Below, piece by piece: positions 47,263-58,090 of a stretch of DNA of 64,000 nucleotides (positions are counted from its first letter, which is position 1; the number at the start of each line of letters is the position of its first letter). The notes beneath the pieces are model-generated. The model was given only the letters and a program-made list of their open reading frames with translations. It was not told the origin of the DNA and ran no database searches. Made by a program: the position numbers and the translations under genes. The DNA comes from Phialocephala subalpina (Eukaryota > Ascomycota > Leotiomycetes > Helotiales > Mollisiaceae): the NCBI GenBank assembly GCA_900073065.1, contig FJOG01000005.1, positions 1,417,420 to 1,481,419 of the forward strand, given 5' to 3'.

Positions 47263-47472
47263 GCAAGTCTCCAGTCGGCAAGGTAAGCATAGTCTTGGCA
47301 TCAGGTGTGCTTCTGAATGAAGAGCCCTTAGCCCTTGTTTCCTATCTCTATATTCTTCGCGTGATTCTTTGCGTGGCTTAAGTTCTCATTTCGACGTCTT
47401 TTCTTTCATCCGAACAGTTCTTTCCCAAGGCCAAAGTAAAGCATCGAAGTACTCTGCAGACTCGAGACTAGA

Positions 47473-47891
47473 TTATCGCATTCCAAGCTGAGACCTTCGC
47501 CTGCATTCCATTCCACGACTTACACTGTCATCTTTTACTCTCAAACAATCCTCACACTTCAGAGCCAACGTTGTACCCTTAAAATGCGCATATACTGCAT
47601 TAACAACGCCAAAAGCTCCCGGAAACAAACCTCTTTGTTCGTCCCTGGCCTTCCTCACCAACTCTGCGCTAACCAAATCAAAGTTTCCTCTACACGCCCC
47701 ATTGTCCGCACCAAGCCGAACACTTCTTTGACGTAAATGAAATGCTCCTCTCTTTCATGGCGGACAAAGAAACGACGATAATCATGAATGCCAATGGCAT
47801 GTATCGAATCTCGTTCGTATCCTCTAAAATGCAATTTGTTTCGAGCAGACCAGAGGAAAAGACCGTTTATGAAGGAATATGAAGACAACAA
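47473..47891 (-). pseudogene. Unknown decayed gene
   Basis: Two minus-strand frames read as one protein if a single frame change near 47695 is allowed: first SARNKLHFRGYERDSIHAIG and RRFFVRHEREEHFIYVKEVF, then FDLVSAELVRKARDEQRGLF and GVVNAVYAHFKGTTLALKCE. The composition is coding-like and charged. The family is not recognised. It lies head to head with the gene at 47915. Confidence 0.35.
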
Positions 47892-47914
47892 CCCCGAGCA
47901 CTGCGCAAATTAAG

Positions 47915-48728
47915 ATGGCAACTTTTCGCCCTGTGGTGGCTTCCGAAGTAAAGAGTCTGGCACCAGGCACGATTCTTTGGCTGCCGCCGAAAGACCAGCT
48001 CCCAGTCGGGACGTATGCTGATCCGAAATTGCTCGATGGCGGGTACAATCATCCAGTGATCATTGTCTCCTACCCTCCAGTCAAAGAGGTCAAGTACACC
48101 TCTCGCGTGGAGATTGCAATCGTACGTATACCCATCCTTTCTGTTTCCGCTTCAATACTGACCCAAACCCGCAGGTAACTTCCTTCCATGGCAACACAAT
48201 TAAATCACACCTAGCGCAAAAAGGCATCAATTACAAGACCGGTACTCTCGCAGCCCAGAAAGCAGGATATCTCCGCATCGTAACCTCGTCAAAACCTCAC
48301 GCGAAAGACGTCTTGAAGTTGAGGAACGGAAAGGGAATGAAGCGGGACTGTGCCTATGTCAATGTTAAACAGACCTTTGGGATTGAGATTGCTGCGCTTG
48401 CGAAGTACGGTGGCAAGGGTGAAGATGCTGAGTAAGTTCCATCTTGTGATTTAATCTCAGAAGATATGAAGAAGGATGAGCAAATGTGTAGATACTAATT
48501 TCAAGAAGTGCGTATAGGTTGACGGCACATGCGATAAAAGCGTTGGTTGAAGCCGTTTTGGAGTCTAGGAAACGAAAGAGGAGGATGGAGAATAGCTTGA
48601 AATCGGAGCTGGAGGGAGCGAAGGAGAAGGAGCCGAGGACAGGAACGTCGATAAAGAAAGCAGGTGGAAAAGAGGTCACGAGGAAGGACAAGAGCAAAGT
48701 CCGGACGAAGTCCAAGAATGGATTGTAG
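47915..48728 (+). CDS. Hypothetical protein with basic coiled C-terminus
   Basis: Three exons, join(47915..48121,48175..48431,48518..48728), give 224 residues; an in-frame ATG at 47879 would add 12. The N-terminal half (SLAPGTILWLPPKDQLPVGT and DGGYNHPVIIVSYPPV) has the look of a small beta-barrel like those in PemK/MazF-fold or SH3-like proteins, but this is only a resemblance. The middle has VTSFHGNTIKSHLAQKG. The C-terminus is a helical run with many Lys and Arg (VLESRKRKRRMENSLK, then KDKSKVRTKSKNGL), suggesting nuclear or nucleic-acid contact. Splice phases fit and codon use is ordinary. Function unknown. Confidence 0.68.
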
Positions 48729-49576
48729 GATTGGGGAAATGGCAGATGAATACTAGTTCGGACTCTTTACACCTGAGTTATGCTATCATCCATCGAGCTC
48801 TTCTGTCCATACATCATCCTTCCCTCAACTGAATCTTCTTCTCTTCCTATCTCATCCTTAATCTTCTCTAGATCCACAACCCCTATACTCCTGCCACATG
48901 ATATCAATCTTAGCTTGACTCTCCTTGTCCTCTCTTCGAATCCTGGCCTTGCTCTCATCCCTCATTGTCTGTCGCTTGGTTTCTTCAACCCCTTTCATCT
49001 GGTACCGTCGTGCATCTCCCACTCGTTTTTTACTGTGTCATCGTGGTGAAGTTACGTGAGATTTAGCTTCTTTCGAATTTCTTCCTGAATGGCTTTGATC
49101 TGGGCATTGATCACAGCCCATTCTGGGGTTTGCGGCATGATCTGGTCATCGAAGTCGCCATCCCTTGAGCCATTCTCGCCCTCCCGCGGCTCGTCATCTT
49201 CCTTTGGCCTCCTTCCTGGATCCTCGCTTCCCGATTCATATCGCTCGCTAGTTCTTCAATCATGGCGACGCTTCATTCGCTTTGCTTCATCGCTGCTGTA
49301 TGAGTCTTATTACCGTTTGGAGACATTTCCTGGACTTAATCCGCCGGATTTTTTGCATGTGAACCCTCATTCCACTCAACTTTAATTTAATATACCGTTA
49401 GTGAGATGCCAAGAAACATCAAATCGAACGGTTTCCATAAGCCTGCGCTCACGTGAAACTTCCACACTACTCCAGAAAGTTCTCAAACGAGATTGTTGGC
49501 AGATACTAATGCCAAGATATAAGCAAACTCGATCCCACTATTCAATCAAAAGGTTATACTCTACCGGTAGACCAAG
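48729..49576. other. Intergenic, no gene seen
   Basis: Pyrimidine-rich on the plus strand between 48780 and 49020. Open frames at 48780-49049 and 49089-49385 are Ser/Pro/Leu-rich translations of this bias and are not credible genes. Confidence 0.5.
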
Positions 49577-49933
49577 ATGCCTTCCACTGTCTTTCCAGAT
49601 TCATACAGCCAACAGCAAATAGACGAGCTCTTCCCGCTACAGAAACAGGTCATGCAAAACCAGATCGACAATCACAATGCCAAAACTCGCAGCAAAATCA
49701 CCACCATTGAAAACGAGTCCAAAGCGAAAATGACCCGCGAAAACTCCATCTCCGAAATCGCCAAAACCTGCATTCAAGAATAGCACTCCAAGATCATCAA
49801 GTATCTGAAACATGACCACAACTCAAAGTTTGGCTGGGAGAAGGATCAGAATGCGACGAAGCTTGACGAGGTACAGAAAAGATTAACGAATTCGAAAGCT
49901 GAGAGTGATATGATAAATGAGATGTTGGAGTAG
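49577..49933 (+). pseudogene. Coiled-coil protein relic with one in-frame stop
   Basis: A start MPSTVFPDSYSQQQIDELF is followed by a charged helical reading. TAG at 49781-49783 interrupts it between AKTCIQE and HSKIIKYLKHDHNS, after which the same frame continues to LDEVQKRLTNSKAESDMINE and a TAG at 49931. A CAG (Gln) to TAG change would explain the interruption. Without the stop it would be 118 residues. A similar relic lies on the other side of the MFS gene, at 51863-52312. Confidence 0.5.
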
Positions 49934-50079
49934 GAGACGGGAGGATTGAAAGGGGGGGTGAGGTTTTGAGGGGCGAGTCTATGACGGACATTCATCCAGC
50001 ACCCTAGCATAAGTTGCTTGACATCTTTAGGGTATCAAGCGTCCTTCATTGAATGATTAAACAATCTTAGCATCAGGCA

Positions 50080-51558
50080 TTATATGAAAACGCGTCCTTG
50101 GCTCCTAGAAAGCATGACCCAAAGTGGAAGGAGAAGCGCCATCCCAACCATCTCAGTCGCTCCACTCCAAGCCTGTACACCTAGGAAATTGACAGTTTGC
50201 AAATCTATGATAGCACCCGCAACTGGAGACCCAATCAGGAGAGACAACGCAGACGTCGTCCATGACAGGCCCATACGAGAGCCGAGAGTGCCAGGGTCTG
50301 GGCACAGCATGGGGAAAATACTTGGCGGGAGCGCAATCAACGCTCCGCCGAAGAACCCTGTTATGGAATAAGCGATTTAATTATCAATCACATGTGTGGT
50401 ACATTAGGCTTACCATATAACACGCTGAACACGATGAAACCCGACAGAGTATTCGTGGCTATCCAAATAAAACATAGGATACTTGAAGCACCACAACAAA
50501 TGATCCAGGTAAGCATCACCCCAAAATGATGGGCAGGGAGAGCAGCAAAAAGTCGTCCAAATAAGGAAGCCGCCTGACATCCAATCAATAGATACAGCGC
50601 GAGGGATTTATCCTCCTTGAGAGCTATCTGAGCGTATGTCGGGATGTAAAACAGGGGGACCATATAGCCAAGGAAGATGAAGAATTGCGCGCCGGCAAAA
50701 GTGAGGAATGGCACGTCCGTGAAGACAGTTGGATCGAAGAGAGACCTAGCACGACCACTGACTTTCGCTGGGCGTGCTAACAAGGCCGGAAGGGCGATTG
50801 CGAAGGTAGCCAGGCTGACGAATCCTATGGTTCGGACCGTCCACGGAAAGCCGACTTGAGATATGAGTCGTGAAAAGATAATGGTATATATTATACCCCC
50901 TGTTCAAGTCAACGTCCTGACCTTCAATAACTCTCAAATCGCAGGGAATATTGACCAAGAGGGGTGCCAGAGGTCATCAAGCTCATGGCAATGGCCCTCC
51001 TGTGCTTGAATGACCCCCCCACCAACGACATTGTGGGGACATAAAGCAAGCCACAACCAACGCCAACACAAACACCCTGCGACAAAAAGACTTGGTAGTA
51101 TTGAGTCGATATGCTGAGCATCATCATTCCAAAGACGGTGAGAAAACTTCCAGCATACAAAAGGATGTGGTAGTAGCCGAGATCGTACAGTGGACCGGAA
51201 ACGACACCCAGCATAATCAGCAACGCTCCCTGCAACGTCCCAATCCACGAGATAGACGAAGAGGAGTAGTTTGGGAGGTATTGGAGTACGTAGAAAGATT
51301 GAAAGGCGCCGAAGGACATCGGGAGGCCCCTACGATACATGAGCAGCTTTCAGTTTACTGAGAGCTATGAATGCGCAAATACCAAATATTCCAAAAAACC
51401 AAGAATGCGCCAAAGACCTGCAACCACGCTTCGATGCCGCCATCTGGAGGAGACTGAATGGGATTCTCATAAGTGGGATTAGGCGGTAAAGCTGGAGCTG
51501 GAGCTGGAGGTGAGATTTCAGAGGGAGACGGAGCTGGAGATGAATTTTTGACCGACAT
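50080..51558 (-). CDS. MFS transporter, monocarboxylate-transporter-like (MCT)
   Basis: Four exons, complement(join(50080..50357,50414..50899,50956..51329,51383..51558)), give 437 residues. A Pro-rich N-terminus leads to SPPDGGIEAWLQVFGAFLVF, the MCT-type motif DGG-x5-W/Q at the first span, then GLPMSFGAFQSFYVLQYLP and WIGTLQGALLIMLGVVSGPL. The rest shows the 12-span layout, with the second half starting near DPTVFTDVPFLTFAGAQFFI. Fungal MCT-like proteins (Mch family) carry small carboxylates, riboflavin or unknown substrates. The second intron begins GTCAAT, a weak donor, but the phase and the reading PLGGIIYTIIFSRL require it. The gene sits between two coiled-coil relics. Confidence 0.9.
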
Positions 51559-51862
51559 TTCGAGCGTCAAAAGGCCGGGTACAACTCAGGTTGATTCGGG
51601 GTTATATATCTTCGTTGGAGATTGAAGAAGTTGCAGGAAATAAAGATGAAGGATGAGAAAATGCGATCGTCGAGATATAGCCGGACATCCAAGCGAGTTC
51701 GCGTGACTTTAGCGTTAGCTTGTCAGGGGAGGCGAGGAGGGGAGATGATTCAGCAATTCTCTTTTTCGCAACTACCACCACCATCATACGCAACCATCAA
51801 TTAACGGACTACCAAAAGAGGACTCGGGGCCACGAAATATTGATGTTATCTTACATCCTGCA

Positions 51863-52312
51863 CTTCAAGAGCGACAACTTGCAGAACGAGAAGAAACTGG
51901 ATTACATGGTTTGAGTGTCGAATCAGAGAAGAGAGTCGAGCTGGATGAATCGGAGAATGATTTGAAGAAGCAGTTGCTGATGGATGAGTTGCAAAAGCGA
52001 AATGCTCGGCAGGATGACATTGCTGAAGCACAGAAGAAGTTGAATGAGTCGAGGAACACGCTTAGGGAGAGGTAGATCAAGCATGAAGGTGCCCTGAAAT
52101 CCGACAAGTTCAAACCCGATTAGAAAAACGAAGAAAAGGAAGGCAAGTCTCAAAAGCCCCTGATAGAAGAGAGCTCTGAGAAGGAGAATAATGTTCGACG
52201 TCTGGTTGAAGACGGGAGGGGTGGAGCACTAGCTCTGGGCTGGTTCAAGTTGAATACAGAGATCCTGCGGAGCAAGTGGCATTGTGGGGATACGGACATT
52301 CAAAAGCTCTAA
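51863..52312 (+). pseudogene. Coiled-coil protein relic with two in-frame stops
   Basis: One frame reads a strongly helical, charged sequence: VESEKRVELDESENDLKKQL, then ELQKRNARQDDIAEAQKKLN. It is interrupted by TAG at 52073-52075 and at 52121-52123 and ends at TAA 52310-52312 after GWFKLNTEILRSKWHCGDTD. The first stop fits a CAG (Gln) to TAG change. The left border is uncertain because an overlapping frame (HFKSDNLQNEKKLDYM) also looks helical. It resembles the relic at 49577-49933 in composition, though I cannot show homology by eye. Confidence 0.45.
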
Positions 52313-52589
52313 GCAGGAAAGTAGGTGAATTTCATAGATTGAAAAAGTGACGTGTGATGATCCCAGCGCTAAGTAAACCGCAAACGTCTCCGTGACGCCA
52401 ATGCTGATTCCCGCCAAGTGCACCAACATGATGGTAATTTGCAGAGACTCCATTCAATGCACTCCTCCCGATGCCATTCCCTCCCTCCATTTATCTATCC
52501 CTGCCGTTATCATCAGTTTCGTGCTAGTCGATGACTAGATACCGTATACCACCCCACGCTTTCTTTATCAGAAAACCTGTATGAGTATC

Positions 52590-53441
52590 TCAAGGTTCGC
52601 CTAGAAGTCTAGCCGTGATGTCTCCCATATAAGCTTCCTCAAGCTCATAGTCCTCTCCATTGTTCTTGTCGATGTTGACGAATATGAAGGCCTCTACTAC
52701 TCGGTCGATATCGAAACCCATGTTTACGAAACGGTCGATCAGGTCCTTGTTGTATCCTTGATACCTATGAGTCCTGTCAGTACTGTACCAATCTAGCCTG
52801 CTTCCAATAGTCTTACCGAGCAGCTTCCAATCTCATCTGTTCCTCTCGAGAAATGTTCTTTTGAGGTTTTGGTCGAGAGTTTGTTGGTGAGTGAGCGATG
52901 TTCGTCTCCCATTGGGTCGACTTAGGTGCATTGGCATACTTAATGGCCCATTCTCGTGCAACTCGTTGGAACTGGTCCGGATTCTTCATGAGCATACTCG
53001 CAACCTCTGCATCCTGAGGATCCTTCGGCTCGGGTGTACTGAGGAGTGATTGTAGAGAGAGAAGAGCAGACTTGATAGTCAGGACGGGTGACCAAGCAGT
53101 ACCTAGGGTATCGAGGCAGATAGCGCCCTAGCATGAATTAGAAAAGGGGGCTCGCTATAACCGAGCAAAGTACTTACAGTCTGGCTGCTGACATTTGGGT
53201 GCCAGAGCTTCGTCTTGAACTTCATCTGAGGAGGTTTAAAGGGGTATTCGTTGGGAAGTATAACATCCACAACATATGTTCCTCCTTCATAAGGTGTCTC
53301 TGGTGGCCCAGGGAATGAGGCATGAAGATGGCCGAGGTCCGAGCCGCCATTTGCTGGTTCTGCTTTTATTCTCGATGCTGTATCACCTTGAATATCTGCC
53401 AGCTCTTTGCCGATTCTGCGAAGACGGTTGGATGATGCCAT
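52590..53441 (-). CDS. UBC1: Ubiquitin-conjugating enzyme E2 with C-terminal UBA
   Basis: Three exons, complement(join(52590..52764,52817..53127,53178..53441)), give 249 residues. The UBC fold carries PGPPETPYEGGTYVVDVILP, the HPNVSSQTGAICLD active-site segment with the catalytic C92, and LGTAWSPVLTIKSALLSLQS. A UBA domain follows at about 200-240 (KDLIDRFVNMGFDIDRVVEA). E2 plus UBA is the layout of yeast Ubc1 and mammalian UBE2K (E2-25K), which build K48-linked ubiquitin chains; UBA contacts ubiquitin and favours chain extension. The first intron falls three codons before the catalytic cysteine. Divergent from RPT2, which acts later in the same pathway. Confidence 0.96.
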
Positions 53442-54171
53442 GACGATGACTTGAGGAGTTCGGAGGAAGGCTATCACCTAGTATGGCTTTATGCTTAGGA
53501 GGAAACAGCGGGCGCGATCGGAGTCGAGAAGGCGTCACAATCAAGGTCTATGCTCTGGTGAATAGACGGACTGACTCGTGAGGTTCCAGCGCTCCCCGAC
53601 TGTTTTAGAAGTTAGTAGAATGCACAAGACGGATCATAAAGCTGTATATAGCTCTATAGAGTAATGGGCGTCGAAGAGAAATGCTGGCAGGGCGTTCACA
53701 AGAAAGCCTTACCCGTGGGGCACGCTGTTTGGCGGGGTACTCGGTGTTTCGAGGGACGATCGAGAAAGTGGTCGGGTAGATACGCTGCAGTATTATGTAT
53801 TGGTACTACCTTTGTATTTTAGGCTCAACCTTCTCGGCCAAAGGACTTTGTTGTCGGTGTTCGACGTACGTGGTTCCAGTAAATTGTTGTCGAGGCTGAG
53901 ATCTCGAATGGAGCTTCACTCCCGACGAGTTGACGATCTAGCGGCCTTATTGACAAGGTTGTTGAGTCAGGCCGCTAAGTTCCGTTAGCGCGCCGCGTCG
54001 TGCGCTCTGTCGCCTGCCGAAAGCCATCGAGCTTCGCAGGAGCTGTTCTGACAAACTCCAAACCAACTCCATCCAATTCTTCACCGCCATCGACAGAACC
54101 ATAGTGTTCTGCATTCCGTTACTTTTCTTTCAGAGTCGTTACTGAAACCATCTCGACGGTGCTGACTCAAG
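53442..54171. promoter_or_regulatory. Divergent region between UBC1 and RPT2
   Basis: About 730 bases with both promoters. No gene is supported; the 62-codon frame at 53800-53988 is not recognisable. Shared regulation of the two ubiquitin-proteasome genes, for example by an Rpn4-like factor, is possible, but I did not find a clear PACE element (GGTGGCAAA). Confidence 0.5.
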
Positions 54172-55732
54172 ATGGTAAGGCCCTGTTGACGAGAGGCTGA
54201 GAGGCAATGTTGACAAGTATCGCAGGGAAATCAACAGTCTGGCCTGGGAGGTGCTGGCCAAGGTGGTGGGGATAACAAAGATGAGAAAGACAAGAAGGTA
54301 TGCAGATCGAAAAGTAGACGTCCATATCGATACACAGATGCTGATTGTTTGTCAACAGAAGGATAAGCCCAAGTACGAACCACCTCCACGTCCAACAACT
54401 AGAATTGGCCGAAAGAAGCGCAAGGCAGCTGGTCCAAATGCATCTGCAAAGCTCCCTGCTGTCTACCCTACCTCTCGATGCAAGCTAAGATACCTCCGAA
54501 TGCAACGAATCCACGATCATCTGCTACTCGAGGAAGAATATGTTGAGAACCAGGAGCGATTACGGAAGGCAAAGGCTGCGAAGGAGGGTGGTGCACCTGC
54601 AACCGCAGGCGGCGACCCTGATGCTCTAGACCGAAATGCTGATGAGCGAGGACGAGTCGATGATATGAGAGGAAGCCCGATGGGTGTTGGTACATTGGAA
54701 GAGATGATTGATGATGACCATGCGATCGTCTCATCTACCACTGGACCTGAATACTACGTGTCTATCATGTCGTTCGTCGACAAGGACCTCCTGGAGCCCG
54801 GTGCAAGCGTTCTACTTCACCACAAGTCCGTGTCCATTGTTGGTGTTTTGACTGATGATGCCGATCCTCTGGTTACCGTCATGAAGCTTGATAAGGCGCC
54901 AACAGAGTCCTATGCGGATATTGGAGGTCTTGAGACGCAAATCCAAGAGGTTCGAGAGTCTGTAGAATTGCCACTCCTGCATCCTGAGCTGTATGAGGAG
55001 ATGGGTATCAAGCCTCCAAAGGGTGTCATTCTCTATGGTGCGCCCGGTACTGGAAAAACGCTGTTGGCCAAGGCTGTTGCGAACCAAACAAGTGCAACAT
55101 TCTTGCGTATTGTTGGTAGTGAGTTAATTCAGAAGTATTTGGGTGATGGGCCTCGGCTTGTCAGACAACTATTCCAGGTAAGCAGCATCATTTCGCACTA
55201 CCGGCATTGATCTAACATCACGTAGGTTGCTGCCGAAAATGCTCCATCCATTGTATTCATCGACGAAATCGACGCCATTGGTACGAAGCGATATGAGTCT
55301 ACATCAGGAGGAGAACGAGAAGTCCAAAGAACCATGTTGGAGCTTCTCAACCAGCTGGATGGTTTCGATGACAGAGGAGACGTCAAGGTCATCATGGCTA
55401 CGAACAAGATCGACACTCTTGATCCTGCCCTTATCCGTCCCGGCCGTATCGACAGAAAGATCCTCTTCGAGAACCCCGATCAAGTCACAAAGCGCAAGAT
55501 CTTCACCCTTCACACATCCAAGATGTCTTTGAACGAGGATGTCGACCTGGAGGAGTTCATCAACCAAAAGGACGACTTGTCTGGTGCTGATATCAAGGCT
55601 ATCTGCTCTGAAGCTGGTCTGATGGCATTGAGAGAGCGCAGAATGCGTGTCCAGATGGCTGATTTCAGATCTGCGAGAGAGCGTGTCTTGAAGACGAAGA
55701 GTGAGGGCGAGCCGGAGGGATTGTACTTGTAG
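54172..55732 (+). CDS. RPT2: 26S proteasome regulatory subunit 4, AAA-ATPase Rpt2
   Basis: Four exons, join(54172..54174,54226..54297,54359..55177,55226..55732), give 466 residues. The first exon is only the ATG; the next begins GGAAATCAACAG, giving [16 protein letters not shown], the N-myristoylation signal characteristic of Rpt2. The AAA module has Walker A GAPGTGKT (252-259), Walker B VFIDEID with D311 and E312, and the arginine-finger region [12 protein letters not shown]. The OB-like domain precedes it ([20 protein letters not shown]). The C-terminus LYL is the HbYX-type motif that docks in the 20S alpha-ring and opens the gate. The protein is part of the six-ATPase ring of the 19S base. 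Confidence 0.97.
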
Positions 55733-56350
55733 GATGGGCTGGGATGATAGAGCATACTTGCGTTCTTTCGTGGCGGATGTATTCTAGAGATGATAATGCA
55801 TCACGGTGGTGATGATTTGCAGCGCACTTTTGTCCCGGATTCCTTCTCAACAACGTCTGGCCAGCCTGTTACTCCATGCCCCAAAAGCAAGTGCATTTCT
55901 CCATTCATAAATTGATGTTACTAGCAAAGTATTGACAGGGCTCTTTCGTCTGCATGTCAGAGTTCGTGAGCAATAATTCTTCGCTCTGTTACCTCGCAAG
56001 GCTGACGTTGATTGTTCAAGCTTGCAGTTCTGGACCTGAATTAATATACAATGCTGGTACTAATTTTCATAACTTTCTTGATCCCCGCCCTTTTATTGGG
56101 AGGCTCACAGGGCTGTGCAACCAAGTTTTGGACGAGAGTTTGCTTAGCTGCAGATTTGCACCAATGGCAGCCACGCTGTCACCGCCCCCAACTCCAATCG
56201 CAGGGCTGACAACAGCTGGGCCACTTGGCTACATGCACCTCCGCCTCAAGGCAAACATGGGATGGGACCTGTCTTTTAAATCTACTGCCTGCCTTCCCTC
56301 GATCGCTTTACGAGATTTGGCGTCCTTTACCTGGATGAGATGATTTCAAG
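55733..56350. other. Intergenic between RPT2 and the membrane protein
   Basis: Holds the 3' end of RPT2 and the promoter of the next gene. A 129-codon frame at 55954-56343 stops just before the next start codon, and its translation has no family resemblance, so it was not accepted. Confidence 0.5.
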
Positions 56351-58090
56351 ATGAGCACCAGACGAATAAAGCTGCCCGATGATAGGTTGTTCAAGATTAA
56401 CCTTAGTTCTTATGAGCAGCTCAGGCCATCAAGCGGGGTCGATGAGGTTGATATCGGGGATTCTTATTCTTATTCTTATTCGATAAGGCCACAACGTACG
56501 AGTGCGACTGAGAATGAGTTCTTGTTGAAGAATTTGAATCCGGAGGAGGCGGAGGGATCGGACCCGGCCTCAAAGCTTCCCGATTTCGACAATGGGAGAT
56601 TGACAAAGGTTGCTTGCACCTGGGGACTTGTGTTGGTATGGCTAGTGATCATCGCCTGCATAACGATCGGTGTTCTCTGTGTCATCAGAGGCCCAAACGG
56701 AACCTGCATGGGACTTACCGGACTCTCCATAGGTGGCGGGGAAGCATTATCGCTCGGAGTCAACGTGCTCCTCACGCTCTGCATCGAAGCCCTAGGCTAC
56801 ATCCACGGAACCTCACTCCGATGGGCCCTTTTCCACGATGGCCGCCTCCAGTACAACACCAACACTCGACTCTTCAGCTGTGCTCGGAGTTCTCAGAATG
56901 GCTGGCTATCTAATTGCATTTGTACTGCATCTCTCATTCTATGTTACGCCGCTTCGTCCCAATTATTTGTTTATGGGGCAACATGGCCAAAATCGTCGTC
57001 GAGAGCTGTGTGGGGTGTCTATGCGAATGGTGTTGCGTTCTTGATGTTGGCTTTGGGGTTACTGGGGAAAGCGGTGATTGCTACTTGGATACTGCTTTCG
57101 GAAACAAGAAAGAATATCCTTACCTGGAGCTCGAATCCTCTCAACACCACACTGGCAGTCATCCACCGCGGTCTTGAACCTCGCTCAAATCGGTGCATGC
57201 TTTCTGTTCATCAAGCTGAATTGCCCTCGATTCCAATTGTGCCGTTACGGAAACAGCAAAGTATCAGAGCCACGCACCGTTCAATACTCTACATTGCACT
57301 CTTCGCCTGGCTACTTCCGATTCTGGCTTCGGCCTTCTTCCTGGTCCTAATAATCCACTCCAAAACCACATTCACCAACAACTCCTCCAACCCCTCCGAC
57401 CCTCGAACATGGCACTTCACCTTCTCCTGGTCCCAAATCGGAGTCGGAGTGACACAACTCCTCAACACGTTGGTCCTGCATATGAAGCCATCTCGCAACC
57501 AAACCGCGGCGCCTATCTTACTCGCTGGATTGATGATTTTATCTCTTGTTCAAGCTGCTCAAACACTGTCCTTACACGCTATCGAATTAATCGTCAACTT
57601 GTCCCGAGACGAAGATTCCTGGCGCGCAGCTGCACTGAAAAAGAGAGGCGCAAGGTTAAGCTCTGAACCCTTTACCTCCGCTACTTTGAGCTGGCAAAGC
57701 TTGGTGCTGTTTGTTGCGAAAGCGGGACTGCATTGGTTGTTAGGACAGAGTGTTTTAGTTGGTTTCAGGAATTTGACGGATACGGATGATTCGTCTTTTT
57801 ATTTGAATTGGTATTTTGGTTATATTAGAGCGTTAGCTTATGTGGTGGGAACCATTGTGTTAGCGATCTTTACGACGTATCTGGCATATCGGAGATTAGG
57901 GGGAAGTCAGCCGGCAAGTTTTGGGCATTTACAGACACTGGCGGATTTGGTTGATGATTGGAGTACGGATGGGAATGGGAGATTTTGGTGGGGTGATAAG
58001 GGGGAGGTGAGGGGTGTGAGACATGCTGGGATGAGTTGTAGGAGGGAGGAGTTGGAGGAGGTGAGAAGGGATAGGTTTTATGCTGGTTGA
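56351..58090 (+). CDS. Fungal polytopic membrane protein, intact family member
   Basis: A single-exon protein of 579 residues. The N-terminus is hydrophilic with a (TyrSer)n run from a TATTCT microsatellite (56461-56480). About eight hydrophobic spans follow, beginning with WGLVLVWLVIIACITIGVLC, then ALSLGVNVLLTLCIEALGYI, IVLAIFTTYLAYRR near the end, and a C-terminal cytosolic tail with GHLQTLADLVDDW and GRFWWGDKGE. Conserved loops include YIHGTSLRWALFHDGRLQYN and NTRLFSCARSSQNGWLSN. Two relics of the same family lie in this window, at 43977-45743 and 29685-29896. I know no characterised member; a transport or membrane-organising role is only a guess. The gene is clean, with no stops, so it may be under selection. 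Confidence 0.85.
   Translation: MSTRRIKLPDDRLFKINLSSYEQLRPSSGVDEVDIGDSYSYSYSIRPQRTSATENEFLLKNLNPEEAEGSDPASKLPDFDNGRLTKVACTWGLVLVWLVIIACITIGVLCVIRGPNGTCMGLTGLSIGGGEALSLGVNVLLTLCIEALGYIHGTSLRWALFHDGRLQYNTNTRLFSCARSSQNGWLSNCICTASLILCYAASSQLFVYGATWPKSSSRAVWGVYANGVAFLMLALGLLGKAVIATWILLSETRKNILTWSSNPLNTTLAVIHRGLEPRSNRCMLSVHQAELPSIPIVPLRKQQSIRATHRSILYIALFAWLLPILASAFFLVLIIHSKTTFTNNSSNPSDPRTWHFTFSWSQIGVGVTQLLNTLVLHMKPSRNQTAAPILLAGLMILSLVQAAQTLSLHAIELIVNLSRDEDSWRAAALKKRGARLSSEPFTSATLSWQSLVLFVAKAGLHWLLGQSVLVGFRNLTDTDDSSFYLNWYFGYIRALAYVVGTIVLAIFTTYLAYRRLGGSQPASFGHLQTLADLVDDWSTDGNGRFWWGDKGEVRGVRHAGMSCRREELEEVRRDRFYAG

Noticed and set aside
55954..56343. 129-codon frame before the polytopic membrane protein
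   Set aside because: It stops 5 bases before the next start codon, has no hydrophobic spans matching the family, and looks like a leader sequence.
56461..56480. Microsatellite TATTCT repeated three times
   Set aside because: It is a short in-frame repeat encoding Ser-Tyr pairs inside an intact gene, not a separate element.
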